Counted from the first letter of the stretch, positions 1 through 8,314 are shown. The stretch: DNA of 16,817 bases from an uncultured Ignavibacteriota bacterium (GCA_937915485.1 CALGII010000145.1:1-16817), one strand, 5' to 3'. Made by a program: numbers and translations. The notes: generated from the letters alone by a model not told the origin.

Positions 1-7
1 TCATTTA

Positions 8-152
8 TGATACTGAATGACACTTTTTTGATACGATTTTCGAATTTTACACCTCCACACGTTGTTTTAACAGTAGTTTATGAAAAAAGAAGTGATACTT
101 TTCGTGTCAAAAGTGTCATTGGTGTGATACTTTCGTGTCATTAAAATGATAC
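8..152. repeat. Cluster of TGATAC / GTGTCA hexamers
   Basis: TGATAC occurs at 8-13, 29-34, 93-98, 125-130 and 147-152. TGACAC occurs at 18-23, and its complement GTGTCA at 104-109, 113-118 and 135-140. The pairs at 93-109 and 125-140 form small inverted repeats, TGATAC-TTTTC-GTGTCA and TGATAC-TTTC-GTGTCA, which can pair in RNA with one G:U wobble. The sequence shows the repetition directly. Whether these are protein-binding sites, the remains of a mobile element's end, or drifted simple repeats cannot be decided here. Confidence 0.6.
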
Positions 153-161
153 TTTTTTTTT
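135..161 (+). terminator. Possible weak intrinsic terminator
   Basis: GTGTCAT (135-141) pairs with ATGATAC (146-152) across a TAAA loop, with one G:U wobble, and nine T residues follow at 153-161. The T tract is strong but the stem is short and AT-rich. It would end a plus-strand transcript from a gene left of the window, which cannot be seen. Confidence 0.35.
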
Positions 162-190
162 GTCCGCTTTTGTTCGTTTTTGCCCGTTTT
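161..190. repeat. Three 10-bp direct repeats (TGYYCGYTTT)
   Basis: Three adjacent decamers follow the pattern TGYYCGYTTT, starting at 161, 171 and 181. The spacing is about one helical turn. No function can be assigned. They directly follow the T tract of the possible terminator. Confidence 0.55.
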
Positions 191-244
191 CTCGTGATTT
201 CCTAACCAGCATCACATCAAAGCATCTGTAAAAATCTGCCAAAA

Positions 245-462
245 ATCTGTATAAATCTGTCCCATCCGTTCTTTCTGTGTCCTATCTATCTGAAGAATAA
301 TCTGTGCAAATCTGTCCCATCCGCTCTTTCTGTGTCCTGATGACAAAGAAAAAAATCTGTGCAAATCCGTTCCATCCGCTTTTACAGTGTTCTATCTATC
401 TGAAGAAAAACTGTGTAAATCTGTCCCATCCGCTCTTTCTGTGTCCTATCTGTCTGGAAAAA
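245..462. repeat. Tandem array of four ~55-bp repeats
   Basis: Four imperfect copies begin at about 245, 300, 355 and 410. The anchor CCATCCG falls at 262, 317, 372 and 426, giving periods of 55, 55 and 54. Each copy begins with a doubled ATCTGT element (ATCTGTGCAAATCTGTCCC in copy 2), then CATCCGCTCTTTCTGTGTCC, then in copies 1, 3 and 4 a TATCTATCTGAAGAA-like segment. Copy 2 differs in that last segment. A degenerate fragment with more ATCTG units lies just upstream at 224-244. The copies sit between the left hexamer cluster and the terminator of the P-loop gene and appear non-coding. Confidence 0.85.
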
Positions 463-477
463 AATCGAAGGGAAATT

Positions 478-500
478 AAAAAAGCGGGACTGCTCCCGCT
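478..500 (-). terminator. Intrinsic terminator of the P-loop NTPase gene
   Basis: Read on the minus strand, a perfect 7-bp stem AGCGGGA/TCCCGCT (483-489 with 494-500) closes a 4-base loop and is followed by six T residues (complement of 478-483). It begins 36 bases after the stop codon of the minus-strand gene that ends at 537. GC-rich stem plus U tract is the textbook form of a Rho-independent terminator. Confidence 0.85.
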
Positions 501-536
501 CTTTCATTATGAATGATAAAAATAAGAATGCTACAA

Positions 537-1256
537 TTATTTGTTGTACAACTTCCAGAGTCTCCCTATCTCTTCGTCCATCGCCGGTCCCAGCGTCGCC
601 GGGTCGTCCGTCTTCGAAGGCACGTTCTCGAATATCACGTATGGAACCTCGACTCCGTTTATGTTCAGATGCGTCGTCGTTCCCGCAATCACGTCGTGAA
701 AATCAACTTCCTTGTAAAGCCTCTCAAGTTTCGAATCGGGCAGACCGTGCTCCAGTATGCTGTCCGGCTTGTCGGGATTAAAACGCTTCCTATTCTTTCT
801 CAGCGATTCCTCGAACGGCACGTTAACGTATAGTATCGCCGCGTTCTCGAGCAGTTCTTTCGAAAGATGCTTGAATGCCGTCCTGTATCCGCCGTGCTCT
901 GTCCCTCTCGAAAACTCTATCAGGTGCGTGATTCCAGCCGCTTTACCCGCGAGGTCTCTCTTGCTCTTCTTATAATCAAGAGAAATTCTTTCTATTAAAA
1001 GATGCCATAAATGCTCTTCCGTGAAATATCCGTCAGGCGTCGAGTGTAAACGCGGCTTCTTGAAAACCTTCTCAAGTATGTCGTCTTCCTCAAACCATGT
1101 CCATAACATCGGAAAGTCGTCTATCTCTACTAACTTGCCGACGTGAAACCTTTTCCGCCGTTCGTCTTCGGGCGTGTTTTTCAGGTAATTTATTATCTCC
1201 GATTTTCCCGATGCGGGCCTGCCTAACAAAATGATTTTATCAAACAATTCTTTCAT
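537..1256 (-). CDS. P-loop NTPase of unknown specificity
   Basis: A 239-residue cytoplasmic protein with no signal peptide or membrane segment. A Walker A motif GRPASGKS lies at residues 12-19, right after a hydrophobic first strand, as in adenylate kinase-like and other small-molecule kinase folds. A hydrophobic strand ending in HLIEFSRG (111-118) is a candidate Walker B region, and VNVPFEESLRKNRKR (144-158) looks like the strand and basic lid helix of nucleotide kinases. The substrate is not recognisable, and the protein could equally be a stand-alone ATPase. The ATG start at 1256 places Walker A close to the N terminus, as expected. No Shine-Dalgarno sequence is visible upstream. It is transcribed alone, away from the 2-oxoglutarate dehydrogenase gene, and has a strong terminator. 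The fold is well supported; the function is unknown. Confidence 0.85.
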   Translation of the reverse strand: MKELFDKIILLGRPASGKSEIINYLKNTPEDERRKRFHVGKLVEIDDFPMLWTWFEEDDILEKVFKKPRLHSTPDGYFTEEHLWHLLIERISLDYKKSKRDLAGKAAGITHLIEFSRGTEHGGYRTAFKHLSKELLENAAILYVNVPFEESLRKNRKRFNPDKPDSILEHGLPDSKLERLYKEVDFHDVIAGTTTHLNINGVEVPYVIFENVPSKTDDPATLGPAMDEEIGRLWKLYNK

Positions 1257-1334
1257 AGTGTGAATAATTTATGCAAATTGAAAATTAGCGAAAAAAAAGG
1301 ATTTTTTATAGGATTAATTTGCTCAAAAAATTGT

Positions 1335-1340
1335 TATAAT
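1335..1340 (+). promoter_or_regulatory. Possible -10 element (TATAAT) upstream of the 2-oxoglutarate dehydrogenase gene
   Basis: A perfect TATAAT lies 60 bases before the TTG start in the 144-base divergent region, but no good -35 hexamer sits at the usual spacing. A small inverted repeat, TGCCG/CGGCA (1344-1348 and 1360-1364), follows at the expected transcript start. In AT-rich DNA a lone TATAAT is weak evidence. Confidence 0.3.
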
Positions 1341-1383
1341 CAATGCCGTATGCTGTGCGCGGCAGTACAAAAAAATATTTCTG

Positions 1384-1390
1384 AAAGGAA
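1384..1390 (+). promoter_or_regulatory. Ribosome binding site deciding a TTG start
   Basis: AAAGGAA ends 10 bases before TTG at 1401. It supports TTG as the start of the long frame, because the ATG at 1411 is out of frame. It is one of the few Shine-Dalgarno-like sequences in the window. Confidence 0.6.
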
Positions 1391-1400
1391 TAATAAATAA

Positions 1401-4400
1401 TTGAATATTGATGAGTTAAAACCCGAACAAAGAGCGAGAATCTCTGAGTTCGGCGTGAATACTTGGTACGTTCTCGAAATGCTCGATGAATACGAAAAAG
1501 CGCCCGGGAGCGTTAGCGATTACTGGAAGGATTTTTTCAGGTCGATTGAAATTAAAACGGATAAGAAAAAAACTGATAACGGCAGGGGACATTCGACTAA
1601 AGAAATTAAGTTTCCCGTGCCGTCTAATGATGATGATACAATACCGATTCGGGGCGCGGGCGTTAAGATTGTCGAAAATATGGACAGCAGCCTCTCTATA
1701 CCTGTCGCCGCTTCTCTAAGAACTGTGCCCGTGAAAGTTCTCGAGGAGAACAGGAATTTTATAAATGATTATTTCAGGAAAAAACGCCTCGGGAAAATTT
1801 CATTCACTCACATTATCGGTTGGGCTATCGTAAAGTCGCTGAAAACTATGCCCGTAATGAATAACGCTTATTCCGTTATTGACGGCGAACCCGTTATGAT
1901 TAAAAGACACGACGTTAACATAGGACTTGCGATTGATATCGTGAAGAAAGACGGCTCCCGCTCTCTTATTGTTCCGAATATCAAGAAAGCGAATAAAATG
2001 AACTTCAGGCAGTTCTTCGATGCATATAACGCGATTATCGCGAAAGCCCGCGCGAATAAAATTGAAGTCAGCGATTTTCTCGGAACCACTATCTCTTTGA
2101 CAAATCCCGGCACTCTCGGAACTTCATCGTCAAATCCGAGACTTATGCTCGGGCAGGGTTGCATCGTCGCTACCGGCAGTATAGGCTACCCTCCGGGCTT
2201 CGAAGCGTCGAACAGGAATGTCGTTTCGTCACTCGGTATCAGCAGGGTGATGAACATTACAAGCACTTATGACCATAGAATCATTCAGGGCGCTGAGTCG
2301 GGACTTTTCCTGAAGAAAATCCACGAACTGCTCGCGGGCGAAGATAATTTCTATGACGAAATATTCGATGACCTCGGACTGCTCGTGAAACCCGTTAAAT
2401 GGAATCCCGATAACGAAACTGAAGAGTTTGATTCTTCCTTTAATATTAAGGAAGTCGAGAAATATGCGCGCGTAATTCAGATGATGAATATGTTCCGCGT
2501 CAGAGGACACCTCCTCGCGAACCTTGACCCGCTGCATCCTAAGGCTATGTACCACCCCGAACTCGACCCGGTCAACTACGGATTTACTGTTTGGGACTAT
2601 GACAGGAAATTTTTCTGCGACGGGCTTGGAGGCTATAAGGTAGCGACTCTGAGAAATATACTCGATATGCTCCATCAGACATATTGCGAAAATATCGGCG
2701 TCGAATACAGACACATACAGGACCCGGAAGAAAAACTCTGGCTTCAGAATAATATGGAGTCCGTGAGAAATAAACCCGAATGGAATAATAGGTTCAAAAA
2801 GAATACGCTCTATAAACTCATTCAGGCGGAGACTTTTGAGAAATTTATCGATAAGAAATATCTCGGGCATAAAAGATTTTCTCTCGAAGGTTCCGAAACT
2901 CTCATTCCCGTTCTTGACTTCATAATCAACGACGCGGGGAATGACAGCGTTCAGGAGATTGTTCTCGGAATGGCGCACCGCGGTAGGCTCAACGTCCTCG
3001 CTAATATTATCGGAAAACCGCTCGAATCGATTTTCTCCGAATTCGAAGATATCGTTGACCTGAAATCAACTCAGGGCTCGGGCGACGTGAAATATCATCT
3101 CGGCGCCGCGGGTATGTATAAAACAATGAATGATACCGAAATTAAAGTCTCTGTAGTGTCGAACCCGTCGCACCTCGAATTTGTAAACCCCGTCGTTGAA
3201 GGTATCGTTAGGGCGAAACAGACAAGAATTAATGACGAAACGAAATCGAAAATTATTCCCGTACTCATTCACGGTGACGCCGCTTTCGCTGGTGAAGGTA
3301 TTGTCGCTGAAACCCTCAACCTCTCTCAACTCAGCGGTTACAGCACGGGCGGTACTATTCACCTTATCGTGAATAATCAAATCGGCTTCACTACTCCTCC
3401 CGTTGACGCGCGCTCGACTGTTTATGCGTCAGATGTCGCGAAAATGATTCAGGCGCCGATTTTCCACGTGAATGGCGATGACCCCGAATCCTGTATCTGG
3501 GCTGCGAAACTCGCGTACGAGTTCAGAATGAAATTTAATAAGGACGTCGTGATTGATATTTTCTCGTACAGACGTCTCGGGCATAATGAAACTGACGAAC
3601 CCGCGTTCACTCAGCCTGTTATGTATTCCCTGATTAAAAAGCATCCGTCTGTTAAAGAGATTTATGAAAATTTGCTTCTATCCGACAGGGTCGTCACACC
3701 TGATGAATTAAAAACAATGGAGAAGGATATTATTGAAAATATGGACGCGAACTATTCCAGAGTAAAAAAACTCGATAGGAACGGTAACGTAAACTTTAAC
3801 GATATATCGCTTACTTATTCTGAAGACGAAATCCGGAAATACCGCGATAACTCTTCTTCGTCAATTACTCCTGAGATTATTGAAAAAATAATCAAAGGCG
3901 TGACTGAACTTCCTCAGGGATTTAATCTTCATCCGAAATTGAAAAAGTTCATTGAGAACCGGAATGATTTCCTGCGTAATGACTCGGGTGCTGACTGGTC
4001 TGTCGCTGAAACTCTCGCGTTCGGCTCGCTGCTGTTGGATGGAATACCTGTTCGCCTTAGCGGTCAGGACGTTTCCAGAGGCACTTTCTCTCACAGACAC
4101 GCCGTGCTGACGGATTTTACAAATGAAAAAGAAATTATTCCGCTAAACAGTCTCGATACACAGGCGAAAATTGAAACCGTCGACAGCCTCCTTTCGGAAG
4201 CCGCCGTCCTCGGTTTTGAATACGGATATACAACATCCGACCCCGTGACCCTTGTCCTGTGGGAAGCGCAGTTTGGCGATTTCGCGAATGCCGCTCAGGT
4301 CATCATCGATAATTTTATCGTGAGTTCGTACACGAAATGGAAACTGCCCAATCACATCGTCCTGCTTCTTCCGCACGGATTCGAAGGTCAGGGCTCTGAA

Positions 4401-5009
4401 CACTCGAGCGCGAGACTCGAAAGATTTCTGACTCTGTGCGCCGGGGATAATATGTACATCTGCAATCCGACGACTCCGTCGCAGTATTTTCACCTCCTGC
4501 GAAGACAGGCGAAATCTTCTTCAAGAAAACCCATGATTGTTATGTCGCCGAAAAGCCTGCTCCGCCATCCGGATGTAAAATCATATATTATTGATTTTAC
4601 AAATGGTAAATTTGAAGAAGTCCTTGACGATAATCTGGCTGACGTCGATAAAGTGATGAAGGTTATTCTCACGAGCGGAAAAATTTATTACGAACTAATT
4701 AAGTACAAAAATGAGAACGGAGTTAAGGATACTGCGATATTAAGGCTTGAACAGTATTATCCGTTTCCTGCTGTTAGTTTGAAGAGTATCCTTGGTAAAT
4801 ATAAAAATGCGGGCGAAATCAGATGGGTTCAGGAAGAACCCGAAAATATGGGTGCCCTGAATTTCATCAGGTCAAAGATTACGGAGCATATTACAGGCGG
4901 AAAAATTTTGTCATTCGTATCCCGGAAAGAAAGCGCCAGCCCCGCCCCGGGCTCGTATAAGGTCTTTGCCGATACTCAAATACAGTTAATTCAAAAATCA
5001 TTTGAATAA
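1401..5009 (+). CDS. kgd: Fused E2-E1 2-oxoglutarate dehydrogenase (Kgd/OdhA type)
   Basis: A 1,202-residue TCA-cycle enzyme joining a succinyltransferase (E2) catalytic domain to a thiamine-diphosphate 2-oxoglutarate dehydrogenase/decarboxylase (E1). Residues 1-45 are the helical E1 N-terminal segment (NTWYVLEMLDEYEK). A charged linker follows, then the E2 acyltransferase domain (about 75-310) with its catalytic-histidine motif DHRIIQGAESG (291-301), in which Q replaces the usual D of HxxxDG, as I recall for mycobacterial Kgd. The E1 part shows HRGRLNV from 526, the ThDP/metal site GDAAFAGEG (625-633) and NNQ (658-660), then YRRLGHNETDEPAF. The C-terminal part has WEAQFGDFANAAQ and LLPHGFEGQGSEHSSAR. 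No lipoyl domain is present, so a separate lipoylated E2 and an E3 must come from elsewhere. Length is close to mycobacterial Kgd (about 1,230). The prolyl oligopeptidase gene starts 3 bases after its stop. Confidence 0.95.
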   Translation: MNIDELKPEQRARISEFGVNTWYVLEMLDEYEKAPGSVSDYWKDFFRSIEIKTDKKKTDNGRGHSTKEIKFPVPSNDDDTIPIRGAGVKIVENMDSSLSIPVAASLRTVPVKVLEENRNFINDYFRKKRLGKISFTHIIGWAIVKSLKTMPVMNNAYSVIDGEPVMIKRHDVNIGLAIDIVKKDGSRSLIVPNIKKANKMNFRQFFDAYNAIIAKARANKIEVSDFLGTTISLTNPGTLGTSSSNPRLMLGQGCIVATGSIGYPPGFEASNRNVVSSLGISRVMNITSTYDHRIIQGAESGLFLKKIHELLAGEDNFYDEIFDDLGLLVKPVKWNPDNETEEFDSSFNIKEVEKYARVIQMMNMFRVRGHLLANLDPLHPKAMYHPELDPVNYGFTVWDYDRKFFCDGLGGYKVATLRNILDMLHQTYCENIGVEYRHIQDPEEKLWLQNNMESVRNKPEWNNRFKKNTLYKLIQAETFEKFIDKKYLGHKRFSLEGSETLIPVLDFIINDAGNDSVQEIVLGMAHRGRLNVLANIIGKPLESIFSEFEDIVDLKSTQGSGDVKYHLGAAGMYKTMNDTEIKVSVVSNPSHLEFVNPVVEGIVRAKQTRINDETKSKIIPVLIHGDAAFAGEGIVAETLNLSQLSGYSTGGTIHLIVNNQIGFTTPPVDARSTVYASDVAKMIQAPIFHVNGDDPESCIWAAKLAYEFRMKFNKDVVIDIFSYRRLGHNETDEPAFTQPVMYSLIKKHPSVKEIYENLLLSDRVVTPDELKTMEKDIIENMDANYSRVKKLDRNGNVNFNDISLTYSEDEIRKYRDNSSSSITPEIIEKIIKGVTELPQGFNLHPKLKKFIENRNDFLRNDSGADWSVAETLAFGSLLLDGIPVRLSGQDVSRGTFSHRHAVLTDFTNEKEIIPLNSLDTQAKIETVDSLLSEAAVLGFEYGYTTSDPVTLVLWEAQFGDFANAAQVIIDNFIVSSYTKWKLPNHIVLLLPHGFEGQGSEHSSARLERFLTLCAGDNMYICNPTTPSQYFHLLRRQAKSSSRKPMIVMSPKSLLRHPDVKSYIIDFTNGKFEEVLDDNLADVDKVMKVILTSGKIYYELIKYKNENGVKDTAILRLEQYYPFPAVSLKSILGKYKNAGEIRWVQEEPENMGALNFIRSKITEHITGGKILSFVSRKESASPAPGSYKVFADTQIQLIQKSFE

Positions 5010-5012
5010 TTT

Positions 5013-7112
5013 ATGAAGATTCTTATTCTCTTATTGTCGTTTCTGTTCGCGGCGGGAATTATTACCGCCCAGACGATTGAATATCCGAAAGCAAGAAAGA
5101 CTGACAACACGGACGAATATTTCGGTACGGTCGTCGCCGACCCCTACAGGTGGATGGAAGATTTGAACAGCGCCGAACTTAAAGATTGGATTAAAAAGGA
5201 AAATGAGATTACTTTCTCCTATCTCGATAAAATTCCTTTCAGGGATAAAATCAGACAGAGACTTACGGAAATCTGGAATTACCCTAAATACTCCGCTCCG
5301 TTTAAAGTAGGCGAGTATTATTTTTTCTATATGAACAACGGGCTTCAGAACCAGAGCGCGCTTTATTGCCGCAAAGGAATTAACGGCGTTCCTGAATTGT
5401 TCCTTGACCCGAACACTTTTTCCGATAACGGAACTGTTGCGCTCTCGACTGTCTCGGGCTCCTATGACGGTAAATATCTCGTTTACGGTATCTCGAAAGC
5501 AGGCTCCGATTGGAACGAATTCTTCGTTATGGATATCGCCTCTAAAACTAAACTCGATGACCACCTTAAATGGATTAAATTCTCAGGCGTATCCTGGCAC
5601 GATGACGGTTTCTATTATAACAGGTATGAAGTGCCTGAAAAAGGGAATGAACTCTCTGCGAAAAATCAATCGCCGAAAATTTATTATCATAAAATTGGCA
5701 CCCCGCAAAGCAGCGATGTCCTGTTCTATGAGGATAAAGAGCATCCCGATATGTCGTTCGGTGTATGGGTTACGCGCGATGGAAAATATATGTACCTTTC
5801 AAAAAGCAGAAAGGGATTCAACGGCAACGAACTTTACTTCAAGGACCTTAGAAAGATGTCACGGAACTTCACACCTATAGCCGTTGGATTTGACATAGAC
5901 TACGGCGTCGTTGGAAATGAAGGAGATTATATTTACCTGAGTACGAATAAAGCCGCTCCGAAAAATAAAATCATCAGGTATGACGTTAGCAGCGGAGAAA
6001 TATCGGACGTGATTCCCGAGAGCCAATACGTGCTGACTGAATCTTCGATTTCACAATCGAAAATCCTCGTGCGGTATATGAAAGATGTTACTGATAGAAT
6101 TTATACCTATGACCTCGATGGGAATTTACTCAAAGAGCACGAACTGCCTTCACTCGGTAGCGTGTCGGGCTTCAGCGCCGACAGTGACGAGAGCGAAATT
6201 TACTTTACGTTCACGTCGTTCCTTTATCCCGCGACCATTATGAAATTCGATATCGTAAAAGGAGAAACGTCGGTTTATAAAAAGTCCGAAATCAAATTTG
6301 ATTCGGATAAATATGAAACGAAACAGATTTTTTACGAAAGCAAGGACGGTACGAAAATTCCGATGTTCATCGTGCATAAAAAAGGAATCGTGCTCGACGG
6401 AAACAATCCAACTCTCCTGTATGGATACGGAGGTTTTAATGCAAGTATGAAACCGTCTTTTAATGCTTCCAATATAATACTACTCGAGAACGGGGGAGTG
6501 TACGCTCTGGCGAATATAAGGGGCGGAGGTGAATACGGCGAAGACTGGCATCAGGCGGGAACGAAACTTAATAAGCAGAATGTGTTCGACGATTTCATCG
6601 CCGCTGCTGAGTATCTGATTAACAATAATTATACTTCCGCTGAGAGACTCGCCGTCGAAGGCGGCTCTAACGGAGGACTCCTCGTCGGCGCGGTGATTAA
6701 TCAGCGTCCCGAACTGTTCCGCGTTGCGTTTCCCGCTGTCGGTGTTATGGATATGCTTAGATTCCAGAAGTTCACTATCGGCTGGGGATGGACAACTGAT
6801 TACGGCTCTAGCGACGATAAAGAGGGATTTGAAAATCTGATAAAGTATTCGCCGTACCATAATCTGAAGGAAGGTCTGAATTATCCCGCAACTCTTATTA
6901 CGACGTCCGACCACGACGACAGAGTTGTTCCTTCGCATTCATTTAAGTATGCGGCGCGCCCTCAGGAATTGTATAAAGGAAACAATCCCGTGCTCATAAG
7001 AGTTGAGACTAACGCGGGTCACGGCTCAGGAAGACCGACACGTATGATTATCGAACAGCAGACCGACAAGTGGTCGTTTATGTTCTATAATATGGGTATT
7101 GCCCCTTATTGA
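5013..7112 (+). CDS. Secreted prolyl oligopeptidase (family S9A)
   Basis: A 699-residue serine peptidase that cleaves short peptides after proline. A signal peptide covers residues 1-19 (hydrophobic core ILILLLSFLFAAG, cleavage expected at TA-Q), so it should act in the periplasm or outside the cell. The mature N terminus carries the family signature DPYRWMEDLNS. A seven-bladed beta-propeller is expected over about 85-430, followed by the alpha/beta-hydrolase domain. The nucleophile is S552 in GGSNGG, the aspartate is D635 in DHDDRVVP (633-640), and the histidine is H670 in NAGHGSG, matching the order and spacing of the family. Length is typical. It lies 3 bases behind the 2-oxoglutarate dehydrogenase gene and is probably cotranscribed, without an obvious metabolic link. 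Confidence 0.95.
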   Translation: MKILILLLSFLFAAGIITAQTIEYPKARKTDNTDEYFGTVVADPYRWMEDLNSAELKDWIKKENEITFSYLDKIPFRDKIRQRLTEIWNYPKYSAPFKVGEYYFFYMNNGLQNQSALYCRKGINGVPELFLDPNTFSDNGTVALSTVSGSYDGKYLVYGISKAGSDWNEFFVMDIASKTKLDDHLKWIKFSGVSWHDDGFYYNRYEVPEKGNELSAKNQSPKIYYHKIGTPQSSDVLFYEDKEHPDMSFGVWVTRDGKYMYLSKSRKGFNGNELYFKDLRKMSRNFTPIAVGFDIDYGVVGNEGDYIYLSTNKAAPKNKIIRYDVSSGEISDVIPESQYVLTESSISQSKILVRYMKDVTDRIYTYDLDGNLLKEHELPSLGSVSGFSADSDESEIYFTFTSFLYPATIMKFDIVKGETSVYKKSEIKFDSDKYETKQIFYESKDGTKIPMFIVHKKGIVLDGNNPTLLYGYGGFNASMKPSFNASNIILLENGGVYALANIRGGGEYGEDWHQAGTKLNKQNVFDDFIAAAEYLINNNYTSAERLAVEGGSNGGLLVGAVINQRPELFRVAFPAVGVMDMLRFQKFTIGWGWTTDYGSSDDKEGFENLIKYSPYHNLKEGLNYPATLITTSDHDDRVVPSHSFKYAARPQELYKGNNPVLIRVETNAGHGSGRPTRMIIEQQTDKWSFMFYNMGIAPY

Positions 7113-7124
7113 TTTTAGATTATG

Positions 7125-7150
7125 CCTTCCCGGACTTAGGCTCGGGAAGG
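7125..7150. terminator. Hairpin at the convergent junction, overlapping the mnmH 3' end
   Basis: CCTTCCCG (7125-7132) pairs perfectly with CGGGAAGG (7143-7150) around a 10-base loop. It lies 13 bases after the oligopeptidase stop and contains the last codons and stop codon of mnmH. Neither strand has a T tract after it, so use as an intrinsic terminator is uncertain. It may instead protect 3' ends or reduce read-through from both sides. Confidence 0.45.
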
Positions 7151-8314
7151 TGTTAGTCCTTTGTATATCTTAGCAATTTCTTCGGCGCAGACTGTAATAT
7201 CGCCCGATGATATCTCTGCAATCGGTTCTTTCGGCTTTTCTTTGTACCGTGAATCGTAATAGTTAAGCATGATTTCCGTAAATGTCCGCGCATCGCCGCG
7301 CGTCATTGCCGTTAATGCTTCTTCGTACTTTCTGCCGCTGATTTCCTTTTTGAAGAATCTCTCCTTCTTCCTGAATATTTCTTCCATCGGCTCAAGCCCT
7401 CTGTTGTCGTCGTCAAAGTAATCCTTTACTATTCTTTTTACCCTGTTCTCAAATGAACATTGAATCTTAATCGTCTTTGCATTCTCTAACATTGAATACA
7501 GTGTCGCGGGAATAAAGAAATCTCCGACCTTCTTAGACTCGCTCTCCGCGAAGTACAGTGCTGCCTCCGAATGAAATTTCCGGTTGTATAATATTTCTCC
7601 GTATATGTTGTTCTCGAACGCCGTCTGGTTGTGCACGCGCGGGATGTTGCGGATCTTGTAAGGTATGTACCCGAATAATGATGAGAAATGCCTCGCCGAT
7701 TTCTCAAAATCTATGACCGGAAGCCTCTCTGATAGTTTCCTTATGACCTCCGTCTTTCCGCATCCGGTTAACCCGGATATCTCCAGCAGGGAATATGGAA
7801 ACGGATTTAATGAAAAATATTTAACTGCGTTATTCCTATATGACTTAATTCCGTTCTTTAAAATAAAAGTATCGTGATTCTTACCCGCTATCATCTTCGA
7901 TAGATACTTGCTCCTGCCTCCTCCCCGCCAGCAGTGCACTATTATTTGTTTATCCTTCGCGCCGTTCTCTTTTAAAAATTGTTCAAGTTGTCCTGCCTTG
8001 GGTTCGGCATATTCAATCGCGAGCATTAGCGCGGCTTTCTCCGAGTACTTCTTATACACCAGACCGACGTTGTGCCTTTCTTCATTTTCCAGAACCGGAA
8101 AATTCAACGCTCCGGGTATGTGCGTTTCCTCGAACTCTTTCGGTGAGCGGGCGTCAATGATTAGTATGTCCTTATTGAAAATTAACTTCTCGAGTTCGTC
8201 TATTTCAATGAATCTCAGATTGTAATCCCTTAATATTTCATTAAGTACTGGTATACTGCCGGTGTCGTACTTCCTTACGTATTCGAACAATTCTTTCTGC
8301 GATTCGAAGTGCAT
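7136..8314 (-). CDS. mnmH: tRNA 2-selenouridine synthase
   Basis: This enzyme replaces the sulfur of 2-thiouridine at wobble position 34 of Lys, Glu and Gln tRNAs with selenium, using selenophosphate, by way of a geranylated intermediate. From the ATG at 8314 it has 392 residues. An N-terminal rhodanese domain (about 34-160) carries DARSPKEF and the catalytic C128 in CWRGGGRSK. A P-loop domain follows with Walker A GLTGCGKT (181-188). I chose 8314 because its ATG overlaps the selD stop as TGATG; an in-frame ATG at 8359 would add 15 residues inside selD. Even so, about 30 residues precede the rhodanese domain, more than in the E. coli protein (364 residues overall). The partner gene selD lies directly upstream and supplies its selenium donor. 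Function is very likely; the exact start is somewhat less certain. Confidence 0.93.
   Translation of the reverse strand: MHFESQKELFEYVRKYDTGSIPVLNEILRDYNLRFIEIDELEKLIFNKDILIIDARSPKEFEETHIPGALNFPVLENEERHNVGLVYKKYSEKAALMLAIEYAEPKAGQLEQFLKENGAKDKQIIVHCWRGGGRSKYLSKMIAGKNHDTFILKNGIKSYRNNAVKYFSLNPFPYSLLEISGLTGCGKTEVIRKLSERLPVIDFEKSARHFSSLFGYIPYKIRNIPRVHNQTAFENNIYGEILYNRKFHSEAALYFAESESKKVGDFFIPATLYSMLENAKTIKIQCSFENRVKRIVKDYFDDDNRGLEPMEEIFRKKERFFKKEISGRKYEEALTAMTRGDARTFTEIMLNYYDSRYKEKPKEPIAEISSGDITVCAEEIAKIYKGLTPSRA

Larger units (their letters stand above)
1..536. other. Gene-free, repeat-rich intergenic region
   Basis: No credible coding sequence was found here on either strand. The short open frames that cross it translate the 55-bp repeat, are rich in Cys, Pro, Lys and Phe, and resemble no protein. 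From left to right the region holds a cluster of TGATAC/GTGTCA hexamers, a possible plus-strand terminator, three 10-bp pyrimidine-rich repeats, four 55-bp tandem repeats, and the terminator of the minus-strand P-loop gene. The plus strand is strongly T-rich between 140 and 190. The left neighbour lies outside the window. Confidence 0.8.

Noticed and set aside
245..462. CRISPR array
   Set aside because: The 55-bp units are contiguous tandem repeats without unique spacers, and no cas genes are nearby.
304..516. Plus-strand open frame of 70 codons
   Set aside because: It translates the 55-bp repeat units and runs through the terminator of the opposite gene; composition is not protein-like and there is no ribosome site.
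509..975. Several plus-strand frames opposite the P-loop gene
   Set aside because: They are antisense shadows of a frame with a clear Walker A motif and are rich in Ser, Arg and Pro.
2229..2978. Minus-strand frame of 249 codons inside the 2-oxoglutarate dehydrogenase gene
   Set aside because: It lies opposite conserved E2/E1 coding sequence and shows no domain of its own.
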